Assembly (NCBI GenBank): GCA_024684175.1
Contig: JAIKXJ010000013.1
Location: 1 to 50,525, forward strand
Direction of reading: 5' to 3'
Length of the DNA stretch: 50,525 nt
From: Erysipelotrichaceae bacterium
Lineage (GTDB): Bacteria; Bacillota_I; Bacilli_A; Erysipelotrichales; Erysipelotrichaceae
The notes under the pieces are model-generated. The model was not told the DNA's origin. It worked only from the letters and a program-made list of their open reading frames with translations, and searched no databases. This document shows, piece after piece, positions 25,253 through 33,556 of the stretch (the first letter of the stretch is position 1; every line of letters begins with the position of its first letter). The translations under genes and the position numbers were made by a program.

Positions 25253-28200
25253 GTGAGTTGTCCTTTATATATAAGAAGCGTTTATTCTCTGCTTTCTTCG
25301 ATGTGTACGATCGAGGGGATCGTTTCCTGTGCCCGGAAATATGGTTACGATCATGTCGGTCTGGTCGACCGCAATGTCCTTGCCGGGGCGATGGCATTCA
25401 AAAAAGCCTGCGAGAAGGCGGGCATCACACCGGTCTACGGACTGGAATTCGATGTACAGATCCAGTCGCGCGTCTTTACCTGCATCATGTACGCAAAAGA
25501 CGATGAGGGATTCAAGAATCTCATGGCGCTTTCCAGCCATATCTGCACCAAACAGGTCGAAGCCATCGATATCGAGACATTGAATGAATACAAAGATCAC
25601 AATATCCTGTGTCTTCTTTCCGATTCCATGCCGCTGACTTATGTCATCGACAGGAAAGAAGATGTGAACGATATGCTGATGAAACAGAAGATGTGGTTCG
25701 GCGATTATATCGTGGCTTTGATCGATCACGATATCGCAGCCAATGCCTACCGCGATCAGATCCTCAAGCCGATCTTGAAACAAAACGGCATTTCAACGAT
25801 CGCTTTATCCAGGACGTTTTATCTGCAGAGGGATGATTACGAAGAATTCAACGTCCTGAAATGTATCCGGGACAAGCGTATCCGGGATGATCAGGACTTT
25901 GCCGAAGAGTCCGGAAGGCATTTCCTGTCCAAGGAAGAATATGACCTTTTATATGAGAGGGAAGATCTGATCAATACCGATCTTCTCGCTTCGAAACTGC
26001 ATGTGAACATGTCGTTTTCGACGTCGTTGCCGGTCTATGAAAACAAAAGAGGGATCCCTTCGAAAGACTATCTGGTCCTTTTGTGCAAGGAAGGGCTCAA
26101 ACGCCGTCTCAAGGGAAATGTCACGCAAGTCTATGTTCGGCGTCTGGACTATGAACTCAGTGTCATCCTGAAGATGCATTTTGAGGATTACTTCCTGATC
26201 GTCTATGATTTCATCCTTTTCGCCAAGAAGCAGGGGATCATGGTCGGTCCGGGAAGAGGCTCGGCAGCCGGTTCTCTGGTCTCCTACTGTCTGGGCATCA
26301 CCGAGATCGATCCGATCCGTTACGGTCTGATCTTTGAGCGTTTTCTCAATCCGGAAAGGATCTCCATGCCGGATATCGACACGGATTTTCCCGATGACCG
26401 CAGAGATGAAGTCATCGCTTATGTCAAGGAACGCTACGGGATCGACCATGTCGGTCATATCATCACCTACGGCACTTTAAAAGCCAAGCAGGTCTTGCGT
26501 GATGTCGGCAGGGTCTTGAACTATCCCGTCCGGGAGATCGACAGCATATGCAAGCTGATCCCGAATGCCCTGGATATGAATCTGGGCAAAGCCTATGATG
26601 AGATCCCGCTCTTCCGGCAGAAGATCGAGTCGGAACAGCGTTTCCGCACATTGTTCAAGATCTCCCGCAAACTGGAGTTTTTCCCGCGTCATGAATCCAC
26701 GCATGCCGCCGGCATCGTCATGTCGAGAAAAGCACTGGATGAAGTCGTACCGATCACCCGCATCGAAGCGGACATCTATTCGACCCAATATACGATGGAA
26801 CATCTTGAGGAGCTGGGCCTGATCAAAATGGATTTCCTCGGTCTGAGGAACCTGGGCATCATCGCCGAGATCATCGACGATATAAGACAGCGTCAGGACT
26901 TCGATATCCGCAGCATCCCTTTGAATGACCGGAAGACTTTCGAACTGATCGATTCGGTCAATGTCTTAGGCATCTTTCAGTTGGAATCTTCGGGGATGCG
27001 CAACCTCATCCGCAAGATGAGACCGGCAAGTTTTGAAGAGATCGGCATGACCATCGCTCTATACCGTCCGGGACCGATGAAGAATATTCCGGTCTTCCTG
27101 GAATACCGTGCACATCCCGAGAAAGCGGATTACATCCATCCCAATCTGGCTCCGATCTTGAAAGAGACGTACGGCATCATCGTCTATCAGGAACAGATCA
27201 TCAATATCGCCCGGGTCATGGCCGGTTTCAGCTACGGCAAGGCGGATATCCTGCGAAAGGCGATGTCCAAGAAGAAACTTTCGGAGCTGGAGAAACTGCA
27301 TTCCGATTTCATCGAAGGAAGCATCGCAAACGGCTATGACCGTGCATTGAGTGAAAAGGTCTACAGCCTGATCCTGGAATTTGCCAACTACGGTTTCAAT
27401 AAATCTCATTCGATCGCTTATGCGCTGGTCGCATATCAGCTGGCATATCTGAAAGCGAACTATCCTTTATATTTCTATAAGGCTCTGCTTAACGGCGTGA
27501 CGGGTTCCCAATCCAAGACGTATGACTACATCAGCGAATGCATGAACATCGGTCAGAAGGTGAAGGGGATCAGCCTGAATGAATCGACGGATTCCTATAA
27601 GATCGTCAACGATGCCATCCTGATGCCTTTTTCCATCTGCAAGGATGTGGGTTCGATCTCGGCAAACAAGATCATCGAAGAGCGCATGAGCAACGGTCCG
27701 TTCACCGATTATGTACAAGCCGTCAAGAGGCTGGTGCTCAAAGGTGTTGAACGGAACGTCATAGAAAATCTGATCTATGCCGGCGCTTTTGACGAGTTCC
27801 GTCATTCAAGGCATACGATGATCGCTTCTTTGAACAATGTCATCATGTATGCCGATGCGCATAAAGGCGAGATCTCTTTGATCAAGGATTACGACGACGC
27901 ACCGATCATTGAAGAGCTGCCTGACGACAACATGGTCCTGGCGGAAAATGAAAAGAGCGTCCTGGGTTTTTATTTCAGTTTCAATCCGATGATCGCCGTG
28001 AAGAAGAAGTACGGCATCGAATGTGATAATCTGTATAATTTATCTGTAAGTACCGGCTATGTCAAAGGCTTCGGCCTGATCAAGCGGGTCAAGTCGCTCA
28101 AGACGAAGCGGGGAGAGATGATGGCATTCGTCGATCTCGTGGATGATAAGGGTGCCTTATCACTGGCGGTGATGCCGAAAGTCTATGCCTTGCATTCATC

Positions 28201-28288
28201 GCAGCTGGTCAAGGGGCGTTATCTGAAATTCGAAGGAAAGATAGAAAAAGAAGCTTCCTGTCTGGTCAGAAGCCTGGAAGTTCTTTAG
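25253..28288 (+). CDS. dnaE: DNA polymerase III alpha subunit, DnaE type
   Basis: Product of 1011 aa, short for the family. C-family polymerase: PHP domain (about 1-200), palm with GPGRGSAAGSLVSYCLGI and the catalytic Asp pair in MPDIDTDFPDDRR, fingers, tandem HhH region and a C-terminal OB fold (about 910-1005). It likely extends RNA primers alongside PolC, as in other Bacillota. The PHP metal motif is degenerate: YIRS where active enzymes have HxHS, and LVDRN where they have LTDHGN, so exonuclease activity is unlikely. GTG start, no Shine-Dalgarno, TATAAT 6 nt upstream. The next gene follows in 11 nt. Confidence 0.92.
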   Translation: MSCPLYIRSVYSLLSSMCTIEGIVSCARKYGYDHVGLVDRNVLAGAMAFKKACEKAGITPVYGLEFDVQIQSRVFTCIMYAKDDEGFKNLMALSSHICTKQVEAIDIETLNEYKDHNILCLLSDSMPLTYVIDRKEDVNDMLMKQKMWFGDYIVALIDHDIAANAYRDQILKPILKQNGISTIALSRTFYLQRDDYEEFNVLKCIRDKRIRDDQDFAEESGRHFLSKEEYDLLYEREDLINTDLLASKLHVNMSFSTSLPVYENKRGIPSKDYLVLLCKEGLKRRLKGNVTQVYVRRLDYELSVILKMHFEDYFLIVYDFILFAKKQGIMVGPGRGSAAGSLVSYCLGITEIDPIRYGLIFERFLNPERISMPDIDTDFPDDRRDEVIAYVKERYGIDHVGHIITYGTLKAKQVLRDVGRVLNYPVREIDSICKLIPNALDMNLGKAYDEIPLFRQKIESEQRFRTLFKISRKLEFFPRHESTHAAGIVMSRKALDEVVPITRIEADIYSTQYTMEHLEELGLIKMDFLGLRNLGIIAEIIDDIRQRQDFDIRSIPLNDRKTFELIDSVNVLGIFQLESSGMRNLIRKMRPASFEEIGMTIALYRPGPMKNIPVFLEYRAHPEKADYIHPNLAPILKETYGIIVYQEQIINIARVMAGFSYGKADILRKAMSKKKLSELEKLHSDFIEGSIANGYDRALSEKVYSLILEFANYGFNKSHSIAYALVAYQLAYLKANYPLYFYKALLNGVTGSQSKTYDYISECMNIGQKVKGISLNESTDSYKIVNDAILMPFSICKDVGSISANKIIEERMSNGPFTDYVQAVKRLVLKGVERNVIENLIYAGAFDEFRHSRHTMIASLNNVIMYADAHKGEISLIKDYDDAPIIEELPDDNMVLAENEKSVLGFYFSFNPMIAVKKKYGIECDNLYNLSVSTGYVKGFGLIKRVKSLKTKRGEMMAFVDLVDDKGALSLAVMPKVYALHSSQLVKGRYLKFEGKIEKEASCLVRSLEVL

Positions 28289-28299
28289 GAGGAAGGAAA

Positions 28300-28959
28300 A
28301 TGAAGATACTGATCGTCGATGACGAAGTCAAGATAAGAGAGGTCGTTTCGGAATATGCCAAGTCTTATGGCTATGAGTGCGATCAGGCCAGCAACGGGAT
28401 CGATGCAGTCGATATGGTATCAAAGAATGACTACGACTGTGTCATCCTGGACATCATGATGCCGGAACTGGACGGCTTTTCCGCCTGCAAGAGGATCAAA
28501 GCGATCAAGAACGTACCGGTGATCATGCTGTCGGCTAGGACGGAGGAAGATGACAAGCTGTTCTCCTTTGATCTGGGTGTCGATGATTATGTCACCAAGC
28601 CGTTTTCTCCCAAGGAACTGATGGCCAGGATCCGCGTGATCTGTGAACGCAATGCATCAAGAAACAATGACAAGTATGTCTTTGATACCTTGAGCATCGA
28701 TGTTCTCGGCCGCTGTGTCAGTATCGACGGAGAAAAGCTGACTCTGACACCGAAGGAACTCGATCTGCTGATCTATCTGGTAAAAAATAAGAACATCGCC
28801 ATCGGCAGGGACAAGCTGCTTTCGGCCGTCTGGGAGATGGATTACTATGAAGATGACCGTACGATCGATACGCATATCAAGATGCTGAGGAAGGATCTCG
28901 GCAGATATGCCGATCACATCGTGACGGTGAGAGGTATGGGTTACAAATTTGAAGTTTGA
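28300..28959 (+). CDS. OmpR/PhoB-family response regulator
   Basis: Product of 219 aa. Receiver domain (1-118) with acidic pocket DDE, phospho-acceptor Asp in VILDIMMPE (about 52), Ser/Thr in MLSAR and Lys in VTKPFSP, then a winged-helix DNA-binding domain (about 125-219, DDRTIDTHIKMLRKDLG). Ribosome binding site AGGAGG. Follows dnaE by 11 nt, and its end overlaps the kinase gene, so the pair is coexpressed. The signal is unknown. Confidence 0.93.
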   Translation: MKILIVDDEVKIREVVSEYAKSYGYECDQASNGIDAVDMVSKNDYDCVILDIMMPELDGFSACKRIKAIKNVPVIMLSARTEEDDKLFSFDLGVDDYVTKPFSPKELMARIRVICERNASRNNDKYVFDTLSIDVLGRCVSIDGEKLTLTPKELDLLIYLVKNKNIAIGRDKLLSAVWEMDYYEDDRTIDTHIKMLRKDLGRYADHIVTVRGMGYKFEV

Positions 28960-30400
28960 TTTCCGCGGTATAAGGTTTTCGACCTGGCTGTATTTTCTGG
29001 GGTTCTCAGTTTCGATCATGTTTCTGCTGGGATCGCTTTTGGTCATGCTCATAAAACCATATTACCGCAACGACCGTATCAAGACCATCGATGCGATCTC
29101 CGCAACGATGGGATCGCTCTTGCTCAACGATGACGTAAGAAAAAGCGACATCGAATCAGCAGCCCGGACCATCATCGGCAACAATGTCTGTGCGATCATC
29201 TACAACGAATCGGGCGAATCGATCTACTATCCGCCGGATTCGCTCGGCCAGCTGTGCATGCTCGACAAGCAGATCAGTGTCGGGGAAGAAGTCTTCACGA
29301 TCAAGAACGAGCCGCTCAAGATGATCGAACTGATCAAACACGAGAATCCGCTTTCGCTGACCATCAATTCACCTTATGCCGACCTGGAGATGCTTCTTTA
29401 CGGCAAACAGGTCAAGGCCAATCTGGCAAATTATTATCTGATCCTCAATACGCCTCTGGAGCCGGCGGAATCCTACATCGACTTCATATTGAATCAGTAT
29501 CTCTATATCGCTGCGATCGTCATCATCATCGCTTTGATCGTCGCCCTGTTCCTGGCAAAGAGGATCTCTTCGCCGATCGTCAAGATGAAGAACGAAGCCA
29601 ACAAACTCGCGCAAGGCGACTACGATGTCCGCTTTGAGACCAATTCGTTCTCGGAGATCAACGACCTGGCTTCGACGCTCGACGATGCGACGGAGAAGCT
29701 GTCCAAGGTCAACGAACTGCGCAAAGATCTGGTCGCCAACGTCTCTCATGATATCAAGACGCCTTTGACGATGATCCAGGCATATGCCGAAATGATCAAG
29801 GACATTTCAGGCGATGATCCGAAAAAGCGCAACGAACATCTCGATGTCATCCTGCAGGAGACCGAGTATCTCAACAAGCTGGTCACCGACATGTCGGAAC
29901 TTTCCAAGCTGCAATCCGGCGTCATCGAGATCCGCCGTGACAACTTCGACTTGAAAGAATGTGCCGACAATGTGGTGCTGCTCCTTTCGAAGATCATCAC
30001 CGAAAAAAACATCAATCTGGTCCTCGACTTCGATGACTGCGTCGTCTATGCCGATGAGATCAAGATCTCCCAGGTCATCTATAACTTCTTATCCAATGCT
30101 TTGAAATATTCCGATGCGGATTCCAAGATCACCATGCGCATCCGCAATTATGAAGACAAGGTCAGAGTGGAAGTGTCCGACAACGGCAACGGCATCGCTC
30201 CGGAAGTATTGCCTTACATCTGGGACCGTTATTATAAGGTCGACAAGAATTTCAACCGTTCCGTCAACTCCACCGGCTTGGGTCTGGCGATCGCCAAGGC
30301 GATCCTGGAAGCACACAAGTCCAGATACGGCGTGACTTCCAAGCCCGGTGAAGGCTCGACGTTCTGGTTCGAACTCGATAAAGACTATGACGAAGAATGA
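28949..30400 (+). CDS. Sensor histidine kinase
   Basis: Product of 483 aa. Membrane segment (about 12-33), an extracellular sensor domain of about 150 residues, second membrane segment (about 185-205), HAMP, HisKA with phospho-acceptor His in NVSHDIKTPL, and HATPase with N box FLSNALKYS, G1 DNGNGI and G2 GLGLAIAK. Start is TTG overlapping the response-regulator stop; no better start precedes the first membrane segment. The cognate partner of the preceding regulator. Confidence 0.9.
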   Translation: MKFDFRGIRFSTWLYFLGFSVSIMFLLGSLLVMLIKPYYRNDRIKTIDAISATMGSLLLNDDVRKSDIESAARTIIGNNVCAIIYNESGESIYYPPDSLGQLCMLDKQISVGEEVFTIKNEPLKMIELIKHENPLSLTINSPYADLEMLLYGKQVKANLANYYLILNTPLEPAESYIDFILNQYLYIAAIVIIIALIVALFLAKRISSPIVKMKNEANKLAQGDYDVRFETNSFSEINDLASTLDDATEKLSKVNELRKDLVANVSHDIKTPLTMIQAYAEMIKDISGDDPKKRNEHLDVILQETEYLNKLVTDMSELSKLQSGVIEIRRDNFDLKECADNVVLLLSKIITEKNINLVLDFDDCVVYADEIKISQVIYNFLSNALKYSDADSKITMRIRNYEDKVRVEVSDNGNGIAPEVLPYIWDRYYKVDKNFNRSVNSTGLGLAIAKAILEAHKSRYGVTSKPGEGSTFWFELDKDYDEE

Positions 30401-31049
30401 TTATCTTGAAGGCATCGACTATCTGTTCGATCAGGAAGGCTGCCCGTATAAACTGAATTCCGATACCGTCGCTTTGGGGAAGTTCCTCGATCCTTTGATG
30501 GGCAAGACCGTACTGGACATCGGGACCAACAGCGGTGCGCTGCTTCTGTATGCGCATGAAAAAGAGGCGAAGTTTTTGTATGGCACGGACATCCATGAGG
30601 ATGCCTTGAACAAGGCGAAAGAAAACCTCGGACGTTATACGAAGGATTTTGAACTCTTTCACTGTCCGGTACAGGAACTTTCCATCGAACCGGTCGATAC
30701 CGTCATATGCAATCCGCCGTTCTTCGAGATGAACAATGTCACGGAAGACCTCTATATGAAACAAGCCATGTTCGAAGAAGGGCTTCCGTTGAATGAATTG
30801 TTTTCCTCTTTCCGCAGGCTCATGAAAGAGAACGGAGAAGTGTTTCTGATCTATCAGGCAGACCGTTTCCCCGAGATCTACGATATGTGCAAGACCTATA
30901 AGCTCAAGATCATGAAGATGGCGTTCGTCCACGATGTCTCTTCTTTACACGCCTTGCGCATCCTTCTGAAACTGAAGATCGGCAAGATGTCCAAACTCAA
31001 GGTCCTCAAGCCGGTGATACTGGATAAGGGGAAGTTCAAAGAGTGGTAA
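30387..31049 (+). CDS. TrmN6-like SAM-dependent methyltransferase
   Basis: Product of 220 aa. N-terminal YLEGIDYLFDQEGCPYKLNSDTVALGKFL is the COG4123 signature (tRNA1(Val) adenine-N6 methyltransferase-like), SAM motif VLDIGTNSGALLLYA and catalytic NPPFFE (about 108-113). Substrate tRNA1(Val) A37 is inferred from the family. The ATG lies 14 nt before the kinase stop, so translation is coupled. In many Bacillota this enzyme is followed by a GIY-YIG gene; here a terminator follows. Confidence 0.82.
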   Translation: MTKNDYLEGIDYLFDQEGCPYKLNSDTVALGKFLDPLMGKTVLDIGTNSGALLLYAHEKEAKFLYGTDIHEDALNKAKENLGRYTKDFELFHCPVQELSIEPVDTVICNPPFFEMNNVTEDLYMKQAMFEEGLPLNELFSSFRRLMKENGEVFLIYQADRFPEIYDMCKTYKLKIMKMAFVHDVSSLHALRILLKLKIGKMSKLKVLKPVILDKGKFKEW

Positions 31050-31076
31050 AAAATGCCTTGCAAAAAGGCATTTTCT
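31048..31076 (+). terminator. Terminator after the dnaE-to-methyltransferase unit
   Basis: AAATGCCTT / AAGGCATTT stem (31051-31059 with 31065-31073), loop GCAAA, T tail. Confidence 0.8.
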
Positions 31077-31078
31077 GA

Positions 31079-31107
31079 TTGAATTTTGCAGAACCTTCCG
31101 CTATAAT
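31079..31107 (+). promoter_or_regulatory. rplU-prp-rpmA promoter
   Basis: TTGAAT (31079-31084), 17-nt spacer, TATAAT (31102-31107). It is followed by a structured leader of about 100 nt. Confidence 0.8.
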
Positions 31108-31112
31108 ACATA

Positions 31113-31199
31113 TGTTATAGTCTCTCCATAGAGGGGATTATAACCGCTCAGAGAAGGTTTCAAGTACTTTCGGGTCACCTTAATGGCGAGTCTGAATCT
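31113..31199 (+). ncRNA. Structured 5' leader of rplU, probably the L21 leader
   Basis: About 85 nt between promoter and ribosome binding site can fold: GTTATA pairs with TATAAC around an inner TCTCC...GGGGA stem, and a second hairpin region with GGT...ACC pairs follows. Position and form fit the Bacillota L21 leader that mediates autogenous control by ribosomal protein L21. I did not align it to the family model. Confidence 0.65.
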
Positions 31200-31216
31200 A
31201 AAAAAGGAGGTGCACT

Positions 31217-31525
31217 ATGTACGCAATTATCGAAACTGGTGGCAAACAGCTCAAGGTCGAAGAAGGCCAGACGATTTATGTCGAGAAGCTGGACGTTGAA
31301 GAAGGCAAAGAATATACCTTCGACAAAGTCGTAGCCCTGGAAAACGGTGGATTGACTTTAGGTACTCCGTATGTTGACGGAGCCAAGGTCACCTGCAAGG
31401 TCGAAAAACAAGGTAAGGAAAAGAAGATCGTCATCTTCAAGTACAAACAGAAGACCGGTTCTACAAGACGCAAGCAGGGTCATCGTCAGCCATACACCAA
31501 GTTGACTGTTGAAAAGATCGGCTAA
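31217..31525 (+). CDS. rplU: 50S ribosomal protein L21
   Basis: Product of 102 aa, canonical length. N-terminus [18 protein letters not shown] and C-terminal [14 protein letters not shown] with basic [17 protein letters not shown] are family signatures. Ribosome binding site AAGGAGGTG. Its stop overlaps the prp start (TAATG). Confidence 0.98.
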   Translation: MYAIIETGGKQLKVEEGQTIYVEKLDVEEGKEYTFDKVVALENGGLTLGTPYVDGAKVTCKVEKQGKEKKIVIFKYKQKTGSTRRKQGHRQPYTKLTVEKIG

Positions 31526-31830
31526 TGATCAAAGCGATTTTTCAGGCCGATGAGGATCGCTACATCAGTCTTGATGTCAGCGGTCACGCGGAATACGGCG
31601 AATATGGAAAGGATCTGATCTGTGCTTCCGTAAGTTCGATCATGTTCGGTTTCATGAATGCCATCGACGGTCTGGAAGAGGATGTGAAGATCACACAGTC
31701 AGAAAACAGGATCACGGTTGTTGATCACAGCGGTTCGAAGAAAGTCAATGACTACTTCGAGCTGGTCATTATGCAGTTAAAAACGATCGAAGCCTCATAT
31801 GGAGACTTCATTAGAGTAGAAAGGAAGTAA
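31525..31830 (+). CDS. prp: Ribosomal-processing cysteine protease Prp
   Basis: Product of 101 aa. Protease that removes the N-terminal extension of L27 before ribosome assembly. The catalytic His is in SGHAEYGEYGKDLICASVSSI and the catalytic Cys is in that same stretch. It sits between rplU and rpmA, the diagnostic location. Coupled to rplU by a 1-nt overlap. Confidence 0.95.
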   Translation: MIKAIFQADEDRYISLDVSGHAEYGEYGKDLICASVSSIMFGFMNAIDGLEEDVKITQSENRITVVDHSGSKKVNDYFELVIMQLKTIEASYGDFIRVERK

Positions 31831-31836
31831 AACAAC

Positions 31837-32121
31837 ATGAAATATGTACTGAATATTCAGTTCTTCGCTTCTAAAAAAGGTGTAGGTTCGACCAAGAACG
31901 GACGTGATTCCCATTCCAAGCGTCTGGGTGCGAAACTGGCTGACGGTCAGTTCGCTACTGCTGGTTCTATCATTTACCGCCAGAGAGGTACGAAGATTCA
32001 TCCGGGAGAAAACGTTAAGAAGGGCGGAGACGATACTCTGTTCTGCTTAGTCGACGGTGTTGTCAAATACGAACACTTAGGCAAGAAGAGAACGAAAGTA
32101 TCCGTTTATCCGGCTGCTTAA
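31837..32121 (+). CDS. rpmA: 50S ribosomal protein L27 with Prp-cleaved extension
   Basis: Product of 94 aa. N-terminal extension [11 protein letters not shown] followed by [20 protein letters not shown], the mature L27 start. The LNIQFFA-S site matches the motif cut by Prp in Gram-positive bacteria. Core [17 protein letters not shown] is typical. Ribosome binding site GAAAGGAAG. Confidence 0.98.
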   Translation: MKYVLNIQFFASKKGVGSTKNGRDSHSKRLGAKLADGQFATAGSIIYRQRGTKIHPGENVKKGGDDTLFCLVDGVVKYEHLGKKRTKVSVYPAA

Positions 32122-32136
32122 TATTCTATTGGATCC

Positions 32137-32160
32137 AAGGCCCTTTACAGGGCTTTTTTA
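32137..32160 (+). terminator. Terminator between rpmA and obgE
   Basis: GCCCT-TTAC-AGGGC stem (32140-32144 with 32149-32153) extended by A-T pairs and followed by six T residues. It ends only 14 nt before the obgE ATG. Confidence 0.75.
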
Positions 32161-32173
32161 AAGGATTGGACAC

Positions 32174-33460
32174 ATGCAATTTATCGATAAAGTCAAACTG
32201 AAACTCAAAGCGGGAAACGGCGGCAACGGCATCGTCGCTTTTAAGCGTGAGAAATACAATCCGCTCGGCGGTCCTTCCGGCGGCGACGGCGGCAGCGGCG
32301 GTTCGATCATTTTCAAGGTCGACACCAACAAGTCTACACTGCTGGATCTTCGTTTTTCCAAGATGATCCGGGCACAGGACGGCGAGAACGGCAAGACGAA
32401 CAACATGTACGGTGCTTCCAGAGAGGATGTCATCGTCAAAGTCCCGCTGGGAACGGTCGTCAAGGATCTCGATCTGGATGAAGTGATCGCCGACCTCAAT
32501 ACGCTGGATTCGGAAGAAGTCATTTGCCAGGGCGGCAAAGGCGGGAAAGGAAACTATCATTTCAAGTCATCGAGGAACAATGCACCGGACTACTGCACTT
32601 TAGGGACTCCGGGCGAAGAGAGGAACGTCTTAGTCGAACTCAAGCTTCTTGCCGATGTCGGACTGGTCGGTCTTCCTTCGGTAGGCAAGTCGACGCTTCT
32701 TTCCGTCGTCTCCAATGCCAGACCTGAGATCGCCGATTATCCGTTCACGACGCTCAAGCCGCAGCTGGGCATGGTCAAGGCGGGGGATACTTCCTTCGTC
32801 ATGGCGGACCTGCCGGGTCTGATCGAAGGCGCTTCGGAAGGAAAAGGTTTAGGCCATGAATTCCTGAAACACATCGAGCGCTGCCGTCTGATCATCCATG
32901 TCCTGGATATGGGACATGAAGATCCGATCCGGGATTTCGAAGTGATCAACGAAGAACTCAAGAAATATCCGGGGAACCTCTTTGAGCGTCCGCAGATCGT
33001 CCTGGCCAACAAGATGGATCTCGACAACGCGGAAGATAATCTCAAGGCGTTCAAGGAAAAATATCCCGATCTGGAAGTCTTTGAGGCGATCACGCTGATC
33101 AATGAGGGGCTGATGCCGGTCTTATATAAAGCCGCTGAAATGCTCAAGGAACTTCCGCAGTTCCCGCTCTATGACCGAAATAAAGCGGAAAACAAAGTCG
33201 TCTATAAATATGAAGAGCCGAAGCTCTTCGAGATCTACAACGAAGGAAACGGTGTATGGAGAGTGGAAGGCGAGAAAGTCGAACGTCTGTTCAGGAGCAC
33301 CAACTTCAAAGATGATGATTCCGTGCTTCGTTTCTCAAGGGCACTTTCCCGCATGAAGCTGGATGAAGCACTGAGAGAAAAGGGCTGTAAGAACGGCGAT
33401 CAGGTCTTCATACAGGATTACAGTTTCGATTTCATGGATGATGACGAAGATGAACAGTGA
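32174..33460 (+). CDS. obgE: Obg-family ribosome assembly GTPase
   Basis: Product of 428 aa with three domains: Gly-rich Obg domain (1-158), G domain with P loop GLPSVGKST (about 165), switch TTLKPQLG, DLPGLIEGA and NKMD, and a C-terminal OCT domain (about 345-425). Acts in late 50S assembly and stress control. Ribosome binding site AAAGGA. The terminator immediately upstream and the lack of room for a separate promoter suggest expression by readthrough from rplU-rpmA. Confidence 0.96.
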   Translation: MQFIDKVKLKLKAGNGGNGIVAFKREKYNPLGGPSGGDGGSGGSIIFKVDTNKSTLLDLRFSKMIRAQDGENGKTNNMYGASREDVIVKVPLGTVVKDLDLDEVIADLNTLDSEEVICQGGKGGKGNYHFKSSRNNAPDYCTLGTPGEERNVLVELKLLADVGLVGLPSVGKSTLLSVVSNARPEIADYPFTTLKPQLGMVKAGDTSFVMADLPGLIEGASEGKGLGHEFLKHIERCRLIIHVLDMGHEDPIRDFEVINEELKKYPGNLFERPQIVLANKMDLDNAEDNLKAFKEKYPDLEVFEAITLINEGLMPVLYKAAEMLKELPQFPLYDRNKAENKVVYKYEEPKLFEIYNEGNGVWRVEGEKVERLFRSTNFKDDDSVLRFSRALSRMKLDEALREKGCKNGDQVFIQDYSFDFMDDDEDEQ

Positions 33461-33475
33461 TGTTCATCTTTTTTT
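33447..33475 (+). terminator. Terminator after obgE
   Basis: AAGATGAACA / TGTTCATCTT stem (33447-33456 with 33461-33470), loop GTGA, T-run. The obgE stop is in the loop. Confidence 0.85.
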
Positions 33476-33487
33476 GGCTACCGGTCG

Positions 33488-33517
33488 TTGTGTAAACGTT
33501 TTCAAAAGTACTATAAT
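33488..33517 (+). promoter_or_regulatory. Promoter of the ABC importer operon
   Basis: TTGTGT (33488-33493), 18-nt spacer, TATAAT (33512-33517). A small hairpin (33527-33532 with 33540-33545) lies in the leader just before the ribosome binding site. Confidence 0.65.
33491..33504. promoter_or_regulatory. cre-like catabolite operator
   Basis: TGTAAACGTTTTCA matches the cre consensus TGWAANCGNTNWCA at every defined position. It overlaps the -35 and spacer of the importer promoter, so CcpA or another LacI-family repressor would block transcription. Confidence 0.7.
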
Positions 33518-33556
33518 AATATCAAAGGGATCACAAAAAGATCCCGGGAGGGAAAA

